64,000 nt of DNA from BOG-908 sp963850605. GTDB taxonomy: Bacteria; Pseudomonadota; Alphaproteobacteria; Acetobacterales; Acetobacteraceae. The notes below the pieces were generated by a model. That model saw only the letters and a program-made list of their open reading frames with translations. It ran no database searches and was not told where the DNA came from. Shown in pieces: positions 26,889 through 35,227 of the stretch (its first letter is position 1; every line of letters begins with the position of its first letter). Made by a program: the position numbers and the translations under genes. The stretch spans positions 310,001 through 374,000 of the forward strand of contig CAWKLX010000007.1 of NCBI GenBank assembly GCA_963850605.1, written 5' to 3'.

Positions 26889-27194
26889 CTACTCCTCCGG
26901 TTCGGTGGTGAACATCAGGGGGTGGCCTTCCTTGCGGGCCAGGTCCACGGCGTTGGTGGCCTTGGTTTCGGCGATTTCGCGGGTGTAGACGCCGACGACG
27001 CAGGCGCCCTTCTGATGTGCGGTGCTCATGACCTGACGCGCCCGTTCCTCGCCCATGCCGAATTCGGCGCGCAGCACGCGGACGACGAAGCCGCGCGGGG
27101 TGAAGTCGTCGTTGATGAGGATGACCTTGTGCAGCTTGGGCCGCTCGACCTTGAGCTCGGTCTGGCCGCGGGCGATGGTGTCGGTATCTGGCAT
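26889..27194 (-). CDS. clpS: ATP-dependent Clp protease adaptor ClpS
   Basis: A 101-residue N-end-rule adaptor that hands substrates with bulky hydrophobic N-termini to ClpAP. The key binding-pocket segment KVILINDDFTPRGFVV (the NDD...T motif), the conserved MSTAHQKGACVVGVYTREIAETK helix-strand (matching H..G.....G.Y..E.AE.K) and the short disordered N-terminal tail are all visible. Length is typical. It is convergent with murQ (2 bases apart). clpA, which often follows clpS, is not next to it here; the downstream side holds murQ on the other strand. Confidence 0.94.
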   Translation of the reverse strand: MPDTDTIARGQTELKVERPKLHKVILINDDFTPRGFVVRVLRAEFGMGEERARQVMSTAHQKGACVVGVYTREIAETKATNAVDLARKEGHPLMFTTEPEE

Positions 27195-27280
27195 GTCTGC
27201 GGCTATATGCGCCTTGATGGTGGGGTCGTCATCCTGGCTTAGACTTTGGTTGGTTTTAACCGACCAGATTGGCGAGGGGG

Positions 27281-27310
27281 GCTTCTTTTTTGAAAGAGCA
27301 GCAAAAAGCT
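27281..27310 (-). repeat. AT-rich hairpin repeat, copy B
   Basis: On the minus strand AGCTTTTTGCTGCTCTTTC then AAAAAAGAAGC, similar to the other copies of the AAAGTTCTTTGGTTCTTT family but the most diverged. It lies in the 173 bases between the clpS start and the stop of the exported beta-propeller-like gene on the same strand. Confidence 0.45.
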
Positions 27311-27367
27311 GTGTGAGGGCTGCCGCGGGTCGGGTGGCCGGCGGGGGTGGCCGACCACCCGGGGCGG

Positions 27368-28390
27368 TCAGTGCGGTACGAACAGCAATCCGTGCGGTGC
27401 GCTGAGGCCGGAGACGACTGGGACGACAGCGCCGCTATCGAGGAACGTCTCGCCCACGAAGGCCGGCACGGCCGGGTTGGTGCCGGAGGCCGGAACGCCG
27501 GTGGAAGCGGAGTAGGGTTTGCCCAGGCGGAAACGCTGGCTGGTGACCTTGTAGATCGTATTGGCCGGGGTGTCCGCGATGTACAGGGCGCCGCGCGTGC
27601 TGGTGGCGAAGGCGGTGTCGTCCACCTGCACGCCGCCGACCAGCGGGATCTGCGAAATGTAGGGACCCGGCTTGCCATTGAGGCGCACCAGGATCAGCTG
27701 CGCATCGCCTTGATCGGTCATCAGCAGGTTGCCGTCAGGCGTGACCGTCAGCGAGTTGGGGTCGGTCAGGTTCAACACGCTGGCCTGGTGCGTGACGACG
27801 TTGACGGCGGGGGAATTGCCGCTGAGCACCGTCTCGGGCACGTAGCCGTTGCCGACGCGGGTCAGGGCCACGATGGCCGGGCGGGTGTTGACGCCCTTGG
27901 CATTCAGCTTGGGGTTGCTTGCGCTGACGTAGATGCGGCCGTTGATGAATGCCTCGTCATCGTAGCCGCCGCCATTGACGGGTTTGAGGTCAACGGGCGC
28001 CGAGGCGGAGCCGGATTTGGGATCGATGTAGACGACATTCGGAATGGCGTCCTCGTTCTGGACCGCCCAGATCTTGTGCATCCGCGGGTCGAACCGCAGG
28101 CCGTCATTGTGGCCGGTGAGCACAAGGTTGAGTGCGACACTGCCATCCTGGTTATATGCGATGATGTTGCTTGTGCCGTGGGAGCCATCCGGGGCCGCGG
28201 TGTTGCCGTAGCCGACCCAGATGTGCCCATCGACGCTGATGATGCTGTCGGGATTGCTGACGCCGGCCGGCGCCTGGCCGAACGGGGCGACATGGAAGCC
28301 TGGCAATGCGGTGACTTGCGCGGCTGCCTGGCCGGCACCGAACATAGCGGCGCCGAGCAACGCGGCCCGCAGCTTATGTGCGTGGGACAT
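27368..28390 (-). CDS. Exported NHL/SMP-30-like beta-propeller protein
   Basis: A 340-residue protein with a signal peptide (LRAALLGAAMFGAGQAAA, cleavage before QV). The mature part has repeated segments of beta-propeller type: SIISVDGHIWVGYGN, GHNDGLRFDPRMHKIWAVQN, NSLTVTPDGNLLMTDQGD and ALYIADTPANTIYKVT, resembling NHL or gluconolactonase-like blades. It probably acts in the periplasm as a binding or scaffold protein; no catalytic residues can be assigned. The ATG at 28390 has AAGGAG 6-7 bases upstream; the longer open frame to 28678 is not supported. It follows the T6SS accessory operon on the same strand but lies 321 bases away, so is likely separate. Confidence 0.75.
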   Translation of the reverse strand: MSHAHKLRAALLGAAMFGAGQAAAQVTALPGFHVAPFGQAPAGVSNPDSIISVDGHIWVGYGNTAAPDGSHGTSNIIAYNQDGSVALNLVLTGHNDGLRFDPRMHKIWAVQNEDAIPNVVYIDPKSGSASAPVDLKPVNGGGYDDEAFINGRIYVSASNPKLNAKGVNTRPAIVALTRVGNGYVPETVLSGNSPAVNVVTHQASVLNLTDPNSLTVTPDGNLLMTDQGDAQLILVRLNGKPGPYISQIPLVGGVQVDDTAFATSTRGALYIADTPANTIYKVTSQRFRLGKPYSASTGVPASGTNPAVPAFVGETFLDSGAVVPVVSGLSAPHGLLFVPH

Positions 28391-28711
28391 ACAACACTCC
28401 TTGTGTGTGTTCGGGTCAGATAGCTGAGCGTGCACGCGCGTTGCGTGAATGTGCCGAGACAGCGGGAGTGTGATCGACGGTAGCAGGGCATATTGGACAC
28501 GGACTCTTGTTCGCGATGTTGCTTTGCTGAGCGGGCGGGCGTTCGCACCGGCCACGCTGCCGCTTGCGTAATAAAGCCGGCGCATGTGGAGCTGAAATGC
28601 CCCATTGGTTCTATACGTCCATGCTGTTTTCATGGATATCTCACGCACGAATTGGACGCCCGCTACGCTCGCTGACAATTTGACCGATACAACCCGAGCA
28701 GGTGTGCTCGC
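28391..28711. other. 321-base intergenic stretch
   Basis: No convincing gene on either strand; short plus-strand frames here have no ribosome site or recognisable product. It holds the AAGGAG ribosome site for the beta-propeller gene (28397-28402, minus strand) and presumably its promoter and the end of the T6SS effector operon. No strong hairpin was found after the last immunity-type gene. Confidence 0.5.
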
Positions 28712-28993
28712 TCATGCTACTTGAACTCGGATGTCTTCCAGCATGCCGTAGATCGCGTTGCAGAACTCGGGGTCGATCGGTTCCAACTCTCGGGCGCACA
28801 TAAGCCGAATACCGTCTGTGAGGGTCTCGTAGAATTTCCCATCTGGTTTGACGCCGCTTGCGATGGTGGCGTCGATGCGTGCCATTTCGCCCGACGCATA
28901 GGTGTAGAACGGGCTTTGAGGGTGATCGTGCGCGCGCTCTGCGATAATGAGTTGGGCGGCTTCAAACGCGTTGTGCGTCGTGCTACGCCTCAC
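28712..28993 (-). CDS. Candidate Tsi6-family immunity protein
   Basis: A 93-residue, helical-looking protein. The pattern A-x-x-L-I-I-A-E-R, HPQSPFYTYASGEMARID, then ARELEPIDPEFCNAIYGML resembles the Tsi6 immunity family that blocks the NAD-hydrolysing effector Tse6 (helical bundle, with a conserved E-x-x-D-P-E-F near the end). The GTG start at 28993 overlaps the TGA of the upstream gene (GTGA), so it is coupled to it; a longer open frame to 29059 runs inside that gene and was rejected. It is the last gene of the vgrG-chaperone-effector operon, the usual place for immunity. The family call is from pattern memory, not a search. Confidence 0.55.
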   Translation of the reverse strand: MRRSTTHNAFEAAQLIIAERAHDHPQSPFYTYASGEMARIDATIASGVKPDGKFYETLTDGIRLMCARELEPIDPEFCNAIYGMLEDIRVQVA

Positions 28994-29421
28994 AGCCAGC
29001 TCAGGATGATGAAGGCGTTGTCCGTCCTTGGATCGTAGTAGGAGGTGATCCGGCCCCACGGATATTCGTAAACCGTCTTGGCTATGTCGGTATGGTTTGG
29101 CGACCCGAGTTCGGCGGCGAGGAATTTGTCGTGCTCGCGCCGTTTTTCGGGCGCGGGCATCTCGTCTGGTGGCGAGGTAAAGCCGAACTCCGTTTTGGTG
29201 AGCCGGTCATGGTCGAAGCCGAGCGCGAAATAAATACGCCTCGTGCCTACGATGAACGGCTCGATCGAGCGCCAGACGAAGCCGGTCCGGTCCGGCGTGG
29301 CGCGTACAAAACTTATGCCCGTGCCTGTCACTTCACTCAGCGACATGCCAGACTCGAGTGTGACACCGTTCGGCAGCACGAGTAGACCTTGGCTGGTGTC
29401 AAAGATTCCTGGCATGGCCAC
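28990..29421 (-). CDS. Small protein of unknown function, possible immunity or accessory protein
   Basis: A 143-residue protein with no signal peptide. Segments: NGVTLESGMSLSEV, FVRATPDRTGFVWRSIEPF, RIYFALGFDHDRLTKTEFGF, WGRITSYYDPRTDNAFIIL. It looks like a compact alpha/beta cytoplasmic protein of the kind often found as immunity proteins next to polymorphic toxins. It begins just after the effector stop (GTG 29421; ATG 29415 gives MPGIFDTSQG) and its stop overlaps the next gene's GTG. I do not recognise a named family. It might be the true antidote, a second antidote for a different toxic activity, or a folding factor. Confidence 0.6.
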   Translation of the reverse strand: MAMPGIFDTSQGLLVLPNGVTLESGMSLSEVTGTGISFVRATPDRTGFVWRSIEPFIVGTRRIYFALGFDHDRLTKTEFGFTSPPDEMPAPEKRREHDKFLAAELGSPNHTDIAKTVYEYPWGRITSYYDPRTDNAFIILSWL

Positions 29422-29422
29422 C

Positions 29423-30670
29423 CTATTTGAACGGGGTCGTGTTCAGGGGTGTCAGCCCCGTTTTGTAATCCGGTATGTAGTATTGGTTGGCGCCGCCCGA
29501 CCCGTTTCCGGGATTGGCGAGCGCTTGGCTGCTTGCGGCCGGTAGATTGTCGGTGTTCACCTGGTAAGCGGTGACACCGCTCCGGTACGGTGGATAGTCG
29601 GCGTTGGTGCCGGGCGCGATCTGGAGCTTGTCGTAGTAGCCTTGCGCCGTGCCGTCCGTTGAGGCCAGCCCGTCCGCCGTCGTGTAGAAGCTGCCCTGGC
29701 CGGGTGTTGCCCCGTATACGACCGTGCCTTTCGGCAGCGTGGTGTTGGTCCAGTCGTCCACGCCAGGATACTTGTCGCCGTCACCCTGGAACGCGCGGGC
29801 CTGATCGGCCGGGGTTTGGCCAGCGGCGGCAATGTCACCCTCGCCCGCACCCGTCAGCCCCAGTCCCTCGCCGGCCGCTCCGCCCGCCAGACCGCCGCCG
29901 ATGCCGCCGCCCAGTCCGCCGATCGCCTCGCCCCACGCCGCTCCGTGCACCGGGTCGATGGCGCCGCCGATCTTGCCTCCGAGGAATGCGCCGCCCGCGC
30001 CGCCGGCCAGGCCACCGCCGGCCTGCAACCCGAATACGCCCACGCCCGCCCAGCCGGCCGCGGCGAAAGCGGCCGCACCGCCGGCGCCCAGCGCGACCGC
30101 CGTGCCGCCAATGGCCATGCCGGTGGCGATGTCGACAGCCAATTTTGGGACTTCGCCGCTGACGTTGGCGTAGGTGCCGGTGCCGCCGCCGATGAAGACG
30201 TTGGTGGAGGCCGACGAGATGCGGGCGTCGCAGACTGTTTCGTCGGTGAGGCGGGCGGCGGGGACGCCGTTGATGAACACGGTGGTGCTGCCGGTGGCGA
30301 TCTGCTGGGGGCCGTCGTGGTTGTCGCAGATGGCGGTGTCGGCGAGCGTGCGGGCGGCGGGGCGGCTGTTGGTGGCGACGGTGGGGGAGCCGGTGAGGAT
30401 GTCGCCGGCGGCGTTGGTGTAAGTGCGGCCGATGTTCATGCCGGCGAGCGCGCCGCCGCCGGTAGCAGCGACGGCGCCGCCGATCGCGGCTAGCACCAGC
30501 AGGTCGGCGCCGCCCGTGGCGGCCGTGAGCAAGGCGAGGCCGACGGCCAGGCCGATCTCGCCGCCGAGGGCGAAACCGAAGGCGGCGTCGGTGTGGGAGA
30601 CGCTGTCGCCCAGGCGGGCGGCGGGCAGGCCGCTCACGGCTGTGCGGGGTTTGTGCCCCGGTGGCGGCAC
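29423..30670 (-). CDS. T6SS prePAAR/PAAR transmembrane effector, Tse6-like architecture
   Basis: A 415-residue protein. Residues 17-26 (AARLGDSVSH) match the prePAAR motif A-A-R-x-x-D-x-x-x-H that completes the PAAR spike tip and marks effectors loaded by Eag chaperones. A hydrophobic region follows (GLAVGLALLTAATGG, LVLAAIGGAVAATGGGALAG), then the split PAAR body (ILTGSPTVATNSRPAAR, TTVFINGVPAARLTD, TNVFIGGGTGTYANV), then a second Gly/Ala-rich transmembrane region (about 180-270). The last ~125 residues (LPKGTVVYGATPGQGSFYTT, PYRSGVTAYQVNTDNLP, GGANQYYIPDY) form the toxin; it resembles ADP-ribosyltransferase-fold NADases (Tse6 or TNT type), with low certainty. Preceded by the Eag gene and followed by two candidate immunity genes. 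Confidence 0.8.
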   Translation of the reverse strand: MPPPGHKPRTAVSGLPAARLGDSVSHTDAAFGFALGGEIGLAVGLALLTAATGGADLLVLAAIGGAVAATGGGALAGMNIGRTYTNAAGDILTGSPTVATNSRPAARTLADTAICDNHDGPQQIATGSTTVFINGVPAARLTDETVCDARISSASTNVFIGGGTGTYANVSGEVPKLAVDIATGMAIGGTAVALGAGGAAAFAAAGWAGVGVFGLQAGGGLAGGAGGAFLGGKIGGAIDPVHGAAWGEAIGGLGGGIGGGLAGGAAGEGLGLTGAGEGDIAAAGQTPADQARAFQGDGDKYPGVDDWTNTTLPKGTVVYGATPGQGSFYTTADGLASTDGTAQGYYDKLQIAPGTNADYPPYRSGVTAYQVNTDNLPAASSQALANPGNGSGGANQYYIPDYKTGLTPLNTTPFK

Positions 30671-30680
30671 GGCGCATGCG

Positions 30681-31892
30681 TCACGCGGCGTTTTTCCAGG
30701 CGAAGGCGCTCAGCATGGCCAGGAACTGCTTGTCGCAGGCGGCAAACTCGGCTTCGGGAGCGGTGTGGGTGATGCTGATGACCCGGCCGCCTGGGCGCAG
30801 GGCGTAGATCTGGCGCTGCTGGATGCGGCCGGACTCGCCGCCGGCCCAGGCGAAGACGATCTCGATGCAGGCCACCCCGTCCAGCCGCGCATCCCGACGC
30901 AGTTTCAGGTTGAAGCCGGAAGCTCGGGCTTGCAGATCGGCGACCTGCCTCGTCACGAAGGCGTCCAGTGTTTCGCCGTCCGGCATCTGATTGGTGGCGA
31001 CGAGCGTGTTTGGGGTGATCGGGCGGCCCTGGGCGGGTGGGGCAGAGTAGCCGATCATGGAGCGTTCGACCCAGTCGTCGGGCACCGGGAAGACGAAATC
31101 GCTGCCGTGGCAATCCTGCGCCACGGTCAGTCGGTACTCGGCTTCGGTGGGGTCGGCCGGGGCCTGGCCGGCGAACTGGCTGGGCGGTGGGGCTTCGGCG
31201 CCGCTGCCCGCGGCGCCTTGCAACTGCTCGGCTGCGGGGCCGGCACCGATGGCGCCGGCGGCCATGCCGCCCAGCCTGGCCAGCACGCCGGCGAGCGATG
31301 GCATGGACGGGATCAGCGGCAAGGGGGTGAATTGCGGCGGCGGCTGGGTCGTGCCTGGGGCGAGGCCCGGGGCGATGGCGATGCCCGCGCCGCCCGCGGC
31401 GGCGGCGGCGGCCCCTGCCCCGCTGGCGGCGTTGGCGGCCTGTGACATGGCGGGGTTGCCCAGGCCGGAGCCGGCCATGGCCGCGGCACTTCCGGACGCG
31501 CCGGGCGACTGGCCCATCATGGCCTGGGCGGCCGCCATGCTCTGGCCCGACATGCCGCCGCCGCCCGCGCCCAGCAGGCCGGCGAAGGCGGCGCCGGACA
31601 TGCCGGCGGCGGGCGCTGCGGAACCGCCACCGCCCGCAGGCGAGAAGGACGAGCTGCCGAGGTTCATGGCGCGGCCGGCCGCCTGGGCGGTTTGCGAGAG
31701 TTTGCCGAGCGTGGGGGCGGCGTCCGTGATGGTGGCCGGAGTGAGAAGGCCCGATCCTTTGCCGGTCAGCGCGCCGGTCACGTAGTTCATCGGCGGGGTG
31801 CCGGTGTCGGTGATCCGGGCGAACGAAATATCCTTCATGCCCTGGCGGGCGGCCATGACGGGGGCGGGGACCATATTGCCGGGGAACGGCAT
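30681..31892 (-). CDS. Eag-type effector chaperone (DUF1795/DcrB-like) with long low-complexity N-terminal extension
   Basis: A 403-residue protein. Its last ~155 residues look like an Eag chaperone: YRLTVAQDCHGSDFVFPVP, DDWVERSMIGY, GETLDAFVTRQVADLQ, GVACIEIVFAWAGG, RQIYALRPGGRVISITHT and a closing helix. Eag proteins are normally ~145 residues, bind the prePAAR transmembrane helices of effectors and keep them soluble. Here the domain is preceded by ~245 residues, starting with MPFPGNMVPAPVMAARQGMK and then very rich in Gly, Ala and Met. That extension is not known to me from Eag proteins. The gene lies between vgrG (10 bases) and the prePAAR effector (10 bases), as expected for an effector-specific loader. 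Confidence 0.75.
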   Translation of the reverse strand: MPFPGNMVPAPVMAARQGMKDISFARITDTGTPPMNYVTGALTGKGSGLLTPATITDAAPTLGKLSQTAQAAGRAMNLGSSSFSPAGGGGSAAPAAGMSGAAFAGLLGAGGGGMSGQSMAAAQAMMGQSPGASGSAAAMAGSGLGNPAMSQAANAASGAGAAAAAAGGAGIAIAPGLAPGTTQPPPQFTPLPLIPSMPSLAGVLARLGGMAAGAIGAGPAAEQLQGAAGSGAEAPPPSQFAGQAPADPTEAEYRLTVAQDCHGSDFVFPVPDDWVERSMIGYSAPPAQGRPITPNTLVATNQMPDGETLDAFVTRQVADLQARASGFNLKLRRDARLDGVACIEIVFAWAGGESGRIQQRQIYALRPGGRVISITHTAPEAEFAACDKQFLAMLSAFAWKNAA

Positions 31893-31902
31893 TGCTACGG
31901 CC

Positions 31903-33835
31903 TCACGGGTTGAGGTCGATGCGTGGGGCGGTGTGGATCATGCCGCCGCTGCCCATCTCGATCTTTGCCGCGCCCCCGCCCGCCTCGGCCAGCACCGCCA
32001 CGCCCTTCACATGCACGCCGTTGGCCGCGCACGACACGAAATTCGGGTCGCCGGCGCCCTGGCTGATGTCGGTCTGCACGGCCGAGTGCACGTGCACGCC
32101 GGTGGCGTTCAGGGTCATGACGTGGTCGGTGCCGAAATTGATGCGTATGCCGTCCTTGTCGAGATAGATCGAGCTTTCACCATGGCTGATCAGGATGCCC
32201 TGCTGCGTCTTCGAGATGACGCTGTCATGCACGGTGCTGAGCCATAGCGTCTCAGTCGATTGGGCGTGCACGTTGCCGACCGTGACCATGTGGTTGTGGC
32301 CGATCATCTGCGTCATGTCCTTCTGGGCGTGGAAGAACATTTCCTCCGAATTCGCCTTGTCCTCCATGGTGAATTCGTTGAAGCCGCCGCCGCCTGGGCT
32401 GCTGCTGGTGCGGAACGAGGTGCGCTCCTTCTCGTCCGGCAGCTTGATCGAGGGAATGGTGTTGGCGTTGGGCATGCAGCAGACGACGACGGGGTTGTCG
32501 GGGTCGCCTTCCATGAAGCAGACGCCGACCTCCATGCCGATGCGCGGGATGGTTTGCGCGCCGAAACCGCGGCCGGCCCAGGGTTGGGCGACGCGCATCC
32601 AGCATGAGCTCTGTTCGTTGTTCTGGCCTTTGCGGTCCCAGTGGAACTGCACCTTTATGCGGCCGTAGCGGTCGGTGTAGATTTCCTCCCCGGCAGGGCC
32701 GGTGACGACGGCGCTTTGCATGCCGGGAATGACGGGTTTTTCCGAGCGCTGCTCGGGCACGAAACCGACGTTGGACGGCAGGCAGGTGAAACTGTTCTGG
32801 TATTTCGGGGCGCCTTTTCCGACGGACTTCGAAACTTGGGTCGGTGGCGTGGTGGACGGCGGAGACGATGACGTATTGCGTGTTTTCGGCGGCAATGGGG
32901 TGCGCTTCGAATTGGAAGCGGCCACCGGGCGAGATGGTGCGGGCGAGGCCGGCGGCAGACGCCACGTCCTGGCCTTTTTCATGCGCCGCCATGAGGCGGG
33001 AACTGATGCCCTCGCCGCGGTCGCGCTGCGTGTAGCGGCCGGGGAAATCGAAGATTTCGAACTGGCTGGCTTGTGGAATTGGTGAGAGGCCGGTGGTGCT
33101 GGTGACCAGCGAGTTGGCCGGGTTCTGGAAGTCGTAGTCGGTGGTGGTGGCCTTCCCGGATCGGAATGTCTGGTGGTGCATCCAGCTGGTGACGCTGTTG
33201 TGGAAAATGCCGGAGGGGCTGTAGGGGAGCGTGCCGTCCGGCACGTCGCGATAGGCGTGGGCGCCGTCACACAGCATCAGGATATGGCGGCCCTGCTGAT
33301 GCTGGAAATAGTAGAAGATGCCTTCTTCCTCGAACAGGCGGGAGACGAAATTGAAATCCGATTCGCGGTACTGCACACAGTAGAGGCGCGGCTTGTACTC
33401 CTGCGCCAGGCCGCTCAGATCGAAATCCTTGAAGCCGAGTTCCGTGAAGATCTGGGTGGCGATTTGCGGGACGGTGTTGTTCTGGAACACGCGGCTGTCC
33501 TGGCGGTGCTGCAGGAACCATAGCCAGGGGACGACGGAGAGGGTGAAGGAGCGCTGGCCGCGGCTCATGGCCTCGCCGCCGGAGAAATTGGCGACCAGGG
33601 CGTTGAAATTGCGCCAGCCGCCGCCGTCCAGCTTGAGCTGCCAGTCCACGGCTTTGGTGATGAGCTGTGCCGGGTTGATCGTGTCGGTCATGGCACGGAC
33701 GCGCAACGAAAAGCTGAACAGCGAGGAGAGGGATTCCGAGCCGTCCATGGCTTCCAGCAGGAAGGCATTCTCGCCGAGCGGGGTCTGGATGGCCAGTTGG
33801 CGCTCAGTTTGGGTATAGGCCGGCGAGCCGTCCAT
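31903..33835 (-). pseudogene. vgrG: T6SS spike protein VgrG (TssI), frameshifted
   Basis: About 644 codons in two frames. The N-terminal gp27-like part shows QLAIQTPLGENAFLLEAMDG, RQDSRVFQNNTVPQIATQI, CVQYRESDFNFVSRLFEEEG and IFYYFQH. At 32827-32830, right after HHATDPSFE, an extra base shifts the frame and the gp5/OB and needle part continues as APKYQNSFTCLPSNVGF, EEIYTDRYGRIKVQFHWDR, GFGAQTIPRIGMEVGVCFME and GDPDNPVVV. Length is 3n+1, fitting one inserted base. The end (AAKIEMGSGGMIHTAPRIDL) is a plain spike without a toxin extension. It is followed by the Eag and PAAR-effector genes, so it should carry that effector. The shift may be a sequence error. Confidence 0.88.
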
Positions 33836-33958
33836 CAGGCACTTCCACGCATCACTGCCCGGGCGACCGGACGACCAGCCAGGCGCGGCTGGCCGGCAAT
33901 CGGCTTGGTGTGCACTGACGGGGCCTTCGCAGGCAAGGCAATTGTGCCGCCTCCCCCA

Positions 33959-34738
33959 TCATGCCATCGCCGCCATGCCGATCTGCACCACCAGCGCCAC
34001 CCTGCGCGGGCCGTCCTGCCCGTCGCCGGCGGTGGCCCCTGCCAGCGCCTCACCGACCCGGGTCAGCAGGTCGCCGGCCACGGGAAGGATGATGCTGGAG
34101 GCGGGGGCGCGGCGGTGGCCGTTGGCCGCGAGGCCAAGGCTGCGGTTTGGATTTTGGCGCTGCTGCCGGGCAAGCCAGCCGCGCTGCATCTGCCTGGCCT
34201 GTTGCATGTTCGCCCGCGCACCCTCCTGGCTTCTGACGACGCCTAATCCGCAGGCGGCAGCACCGCCCGCCAGGTCGCCGGACATGGGCGCGAACAGGAC
34301 GCCTGTCCCGAGATAGGCGGCATCGGCTGCCTCGTTGATGTCCCTCACATCGTAGATCTCGGTGGCGATCATCACGTCCTCGATCCCGCCGGCGGCGGCC
34401 TGCGCGAGTGTGACCACGCCGATGAGCTGGCCGTGCGTCTGCGCCCCCGCGGTGGCGCCGCCGGCCGTTTGGAGGAAGAGGCGGATGCGATCCTCACCGG
34501 TGGCGATGCGGAGTGTGCGCACGGACTGGTCGTGGCCGTCGGCGCCGGTCGCCAGCTCGATACCGCCGCCGTAACGACCGTGCAGCACCTGCTGGAAGGC
34601 GCCATCGATGCCGTCCAGCAGCGCTGCCGTCAAATCGCCTGTATCGGTCGCAACAATCGTGAAGTCTCCATTCTTGTTCGTTTCGGCGAGGATAGTCCGG
34701 GCCGAGATGAAACAGCCGACATCAATGGCCAGCGCCAT
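33959..34738 (-). CDS. Unrecognised T6SS-operon protein (259 aa)
   Basis: A 259-residue protein without signal peptide that I cannot assign to a family. The N-terminal ~175 residues look like an ordered alpha/beta domain (TDTGDLTAALLDGIDGAFQQ, GQLIGVVTLAQAAAGGIEDV, EIYDVRDINEAADAAYLGTG). The C-terminal part has a Gln/Arg-rich segment (QQARQMQRGWLARQQRQNPN), then RRAPASSIILPVAGDLLTRV. It overlaps the end of the upstream exported-protein gene by 17 bases and lies before vgrG (123 bases). Position within the minus-strand T6SS operon suggests an accessory, effector or immunity role, but nothing in the sequence proves it. Confidence 0.55.
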   Translation of the reverse strand: MALAIDVGCFISARTILAETNKNGDFTIVATDTGDLTAALLDGIDGAFQQVLHGRYGGGIELATGADGHDQSVRTLRIATGEDRIRLFLQTAGGATAGAQTHGQLIGVVTLAQAAAGGIEDVMIATEIYDVRDINEAADAAYLGTGVLFAPMSGDLAGGAAACGLGVVRSQEGARANMQQARQMQRGWLARQQRQNPNRSLGLAANGHRRAPASSIILPVAGDLLTRVGEALAGATAGDGQDGPRRVALVVQIGMAAMA

Positions 34739-35225
34739 GAATGCGCTGCAGGTGGGCCAGGCCGAACGGATACGTCACCAGGCTGACGTCACCCGTCCCG
34801 GGATTGCGCGCGATGATCACGGCCGGACACGCGGCGACCGGCTTGCCGTCGTCCGTGCAGCTATCCAGGCTGATCTGGGTCATTTCGAGCAAAGCATCCG
34901 CATCGGCGACGGACACGGTGTTGCGTATGCTGGCGGGCACGGACAGGGTGCCGGCCAGCGAACCCATGGTGCGGTGCCAGGCGATCGGATGTCCGCCGTA
35001 GACCGACCATAGCGCCACGTGATCGCGCGAGAACGTGACATGCCGCCCAACGAGGTCGTGTGCTGTGGCCACTTCCAGGAGCGCAGGGTCGCTGCCTTCG
35101 ACACGCGAGATGACCCAGCGGCCGAGCAACGGCTGCTGGATCTCGTCCGCGGTTTCCGAGGCCCGCAGCTTCGACGGAAGGATTGCGGCTGAGGCAAGCA
35201 GCAACAGCCATATGGCCGGCCGCAT
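34722..35225 (-). CDS. Exported protein of unknown function in the T6SS operon
   Basis: A 167-residue protein with a signal peptide (AIWLLLLASAAILPSKLRA, cleavage before SE), so probably periplasmic. The mature part starts QQPLLGRWVISRVEGSD, as in small lipocalin-like or META-like periplasmic domains, and has two cysteines (SCTDDGKPVAAC) that could form a disulfide. No family recognised. It lies 2 bases after the 190-residue gene and overlaps the 259-residue gene. A periplasmic protein in a T6SS effector operon could be an immunity protein against a cell-wall or membrane effector. Confidence 0.6.
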   Translation of the reverse strand: MRPAIWLLLLASAAILPSKLRASETADEIQQPLLGRWVISRVEGSDPALLEVATAHDLVGRHVTFSRDHVALWSVYGGHPIAWHRTMGSLAGTLSVPASIRNTVSVADADALLEMTQISLDSCTDDGKPVAACPAVIIARNPGTGDVSLVTYPFGLAHLQRIHGAGH

Positions 35226-35227
35226 GC

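Noticed and set aside
28493..28675. 60-codon plus-strand frame (Cys-rich) between the immunity-type gene and the beta-propeller gene
   Set aside because: No ribosome site, no recognisable features, and it overlaps the probable promoter region of the minus-strand gene.
29557..29850. Minus-strand frame inside the effector toxin region considered as a small separate gene
   Set aside because: Out of frame with the effector, Arg/Thr-rich shadow sequence, and the effector frame is continuous and meaningful.
29816..30493. Plus-strand Gly/Val-rich open frame opposite the PAAR effector
   Set aside because: Composition is the reverse-complement image of the Ala/Gly transmembrane regions; no start signal or family.
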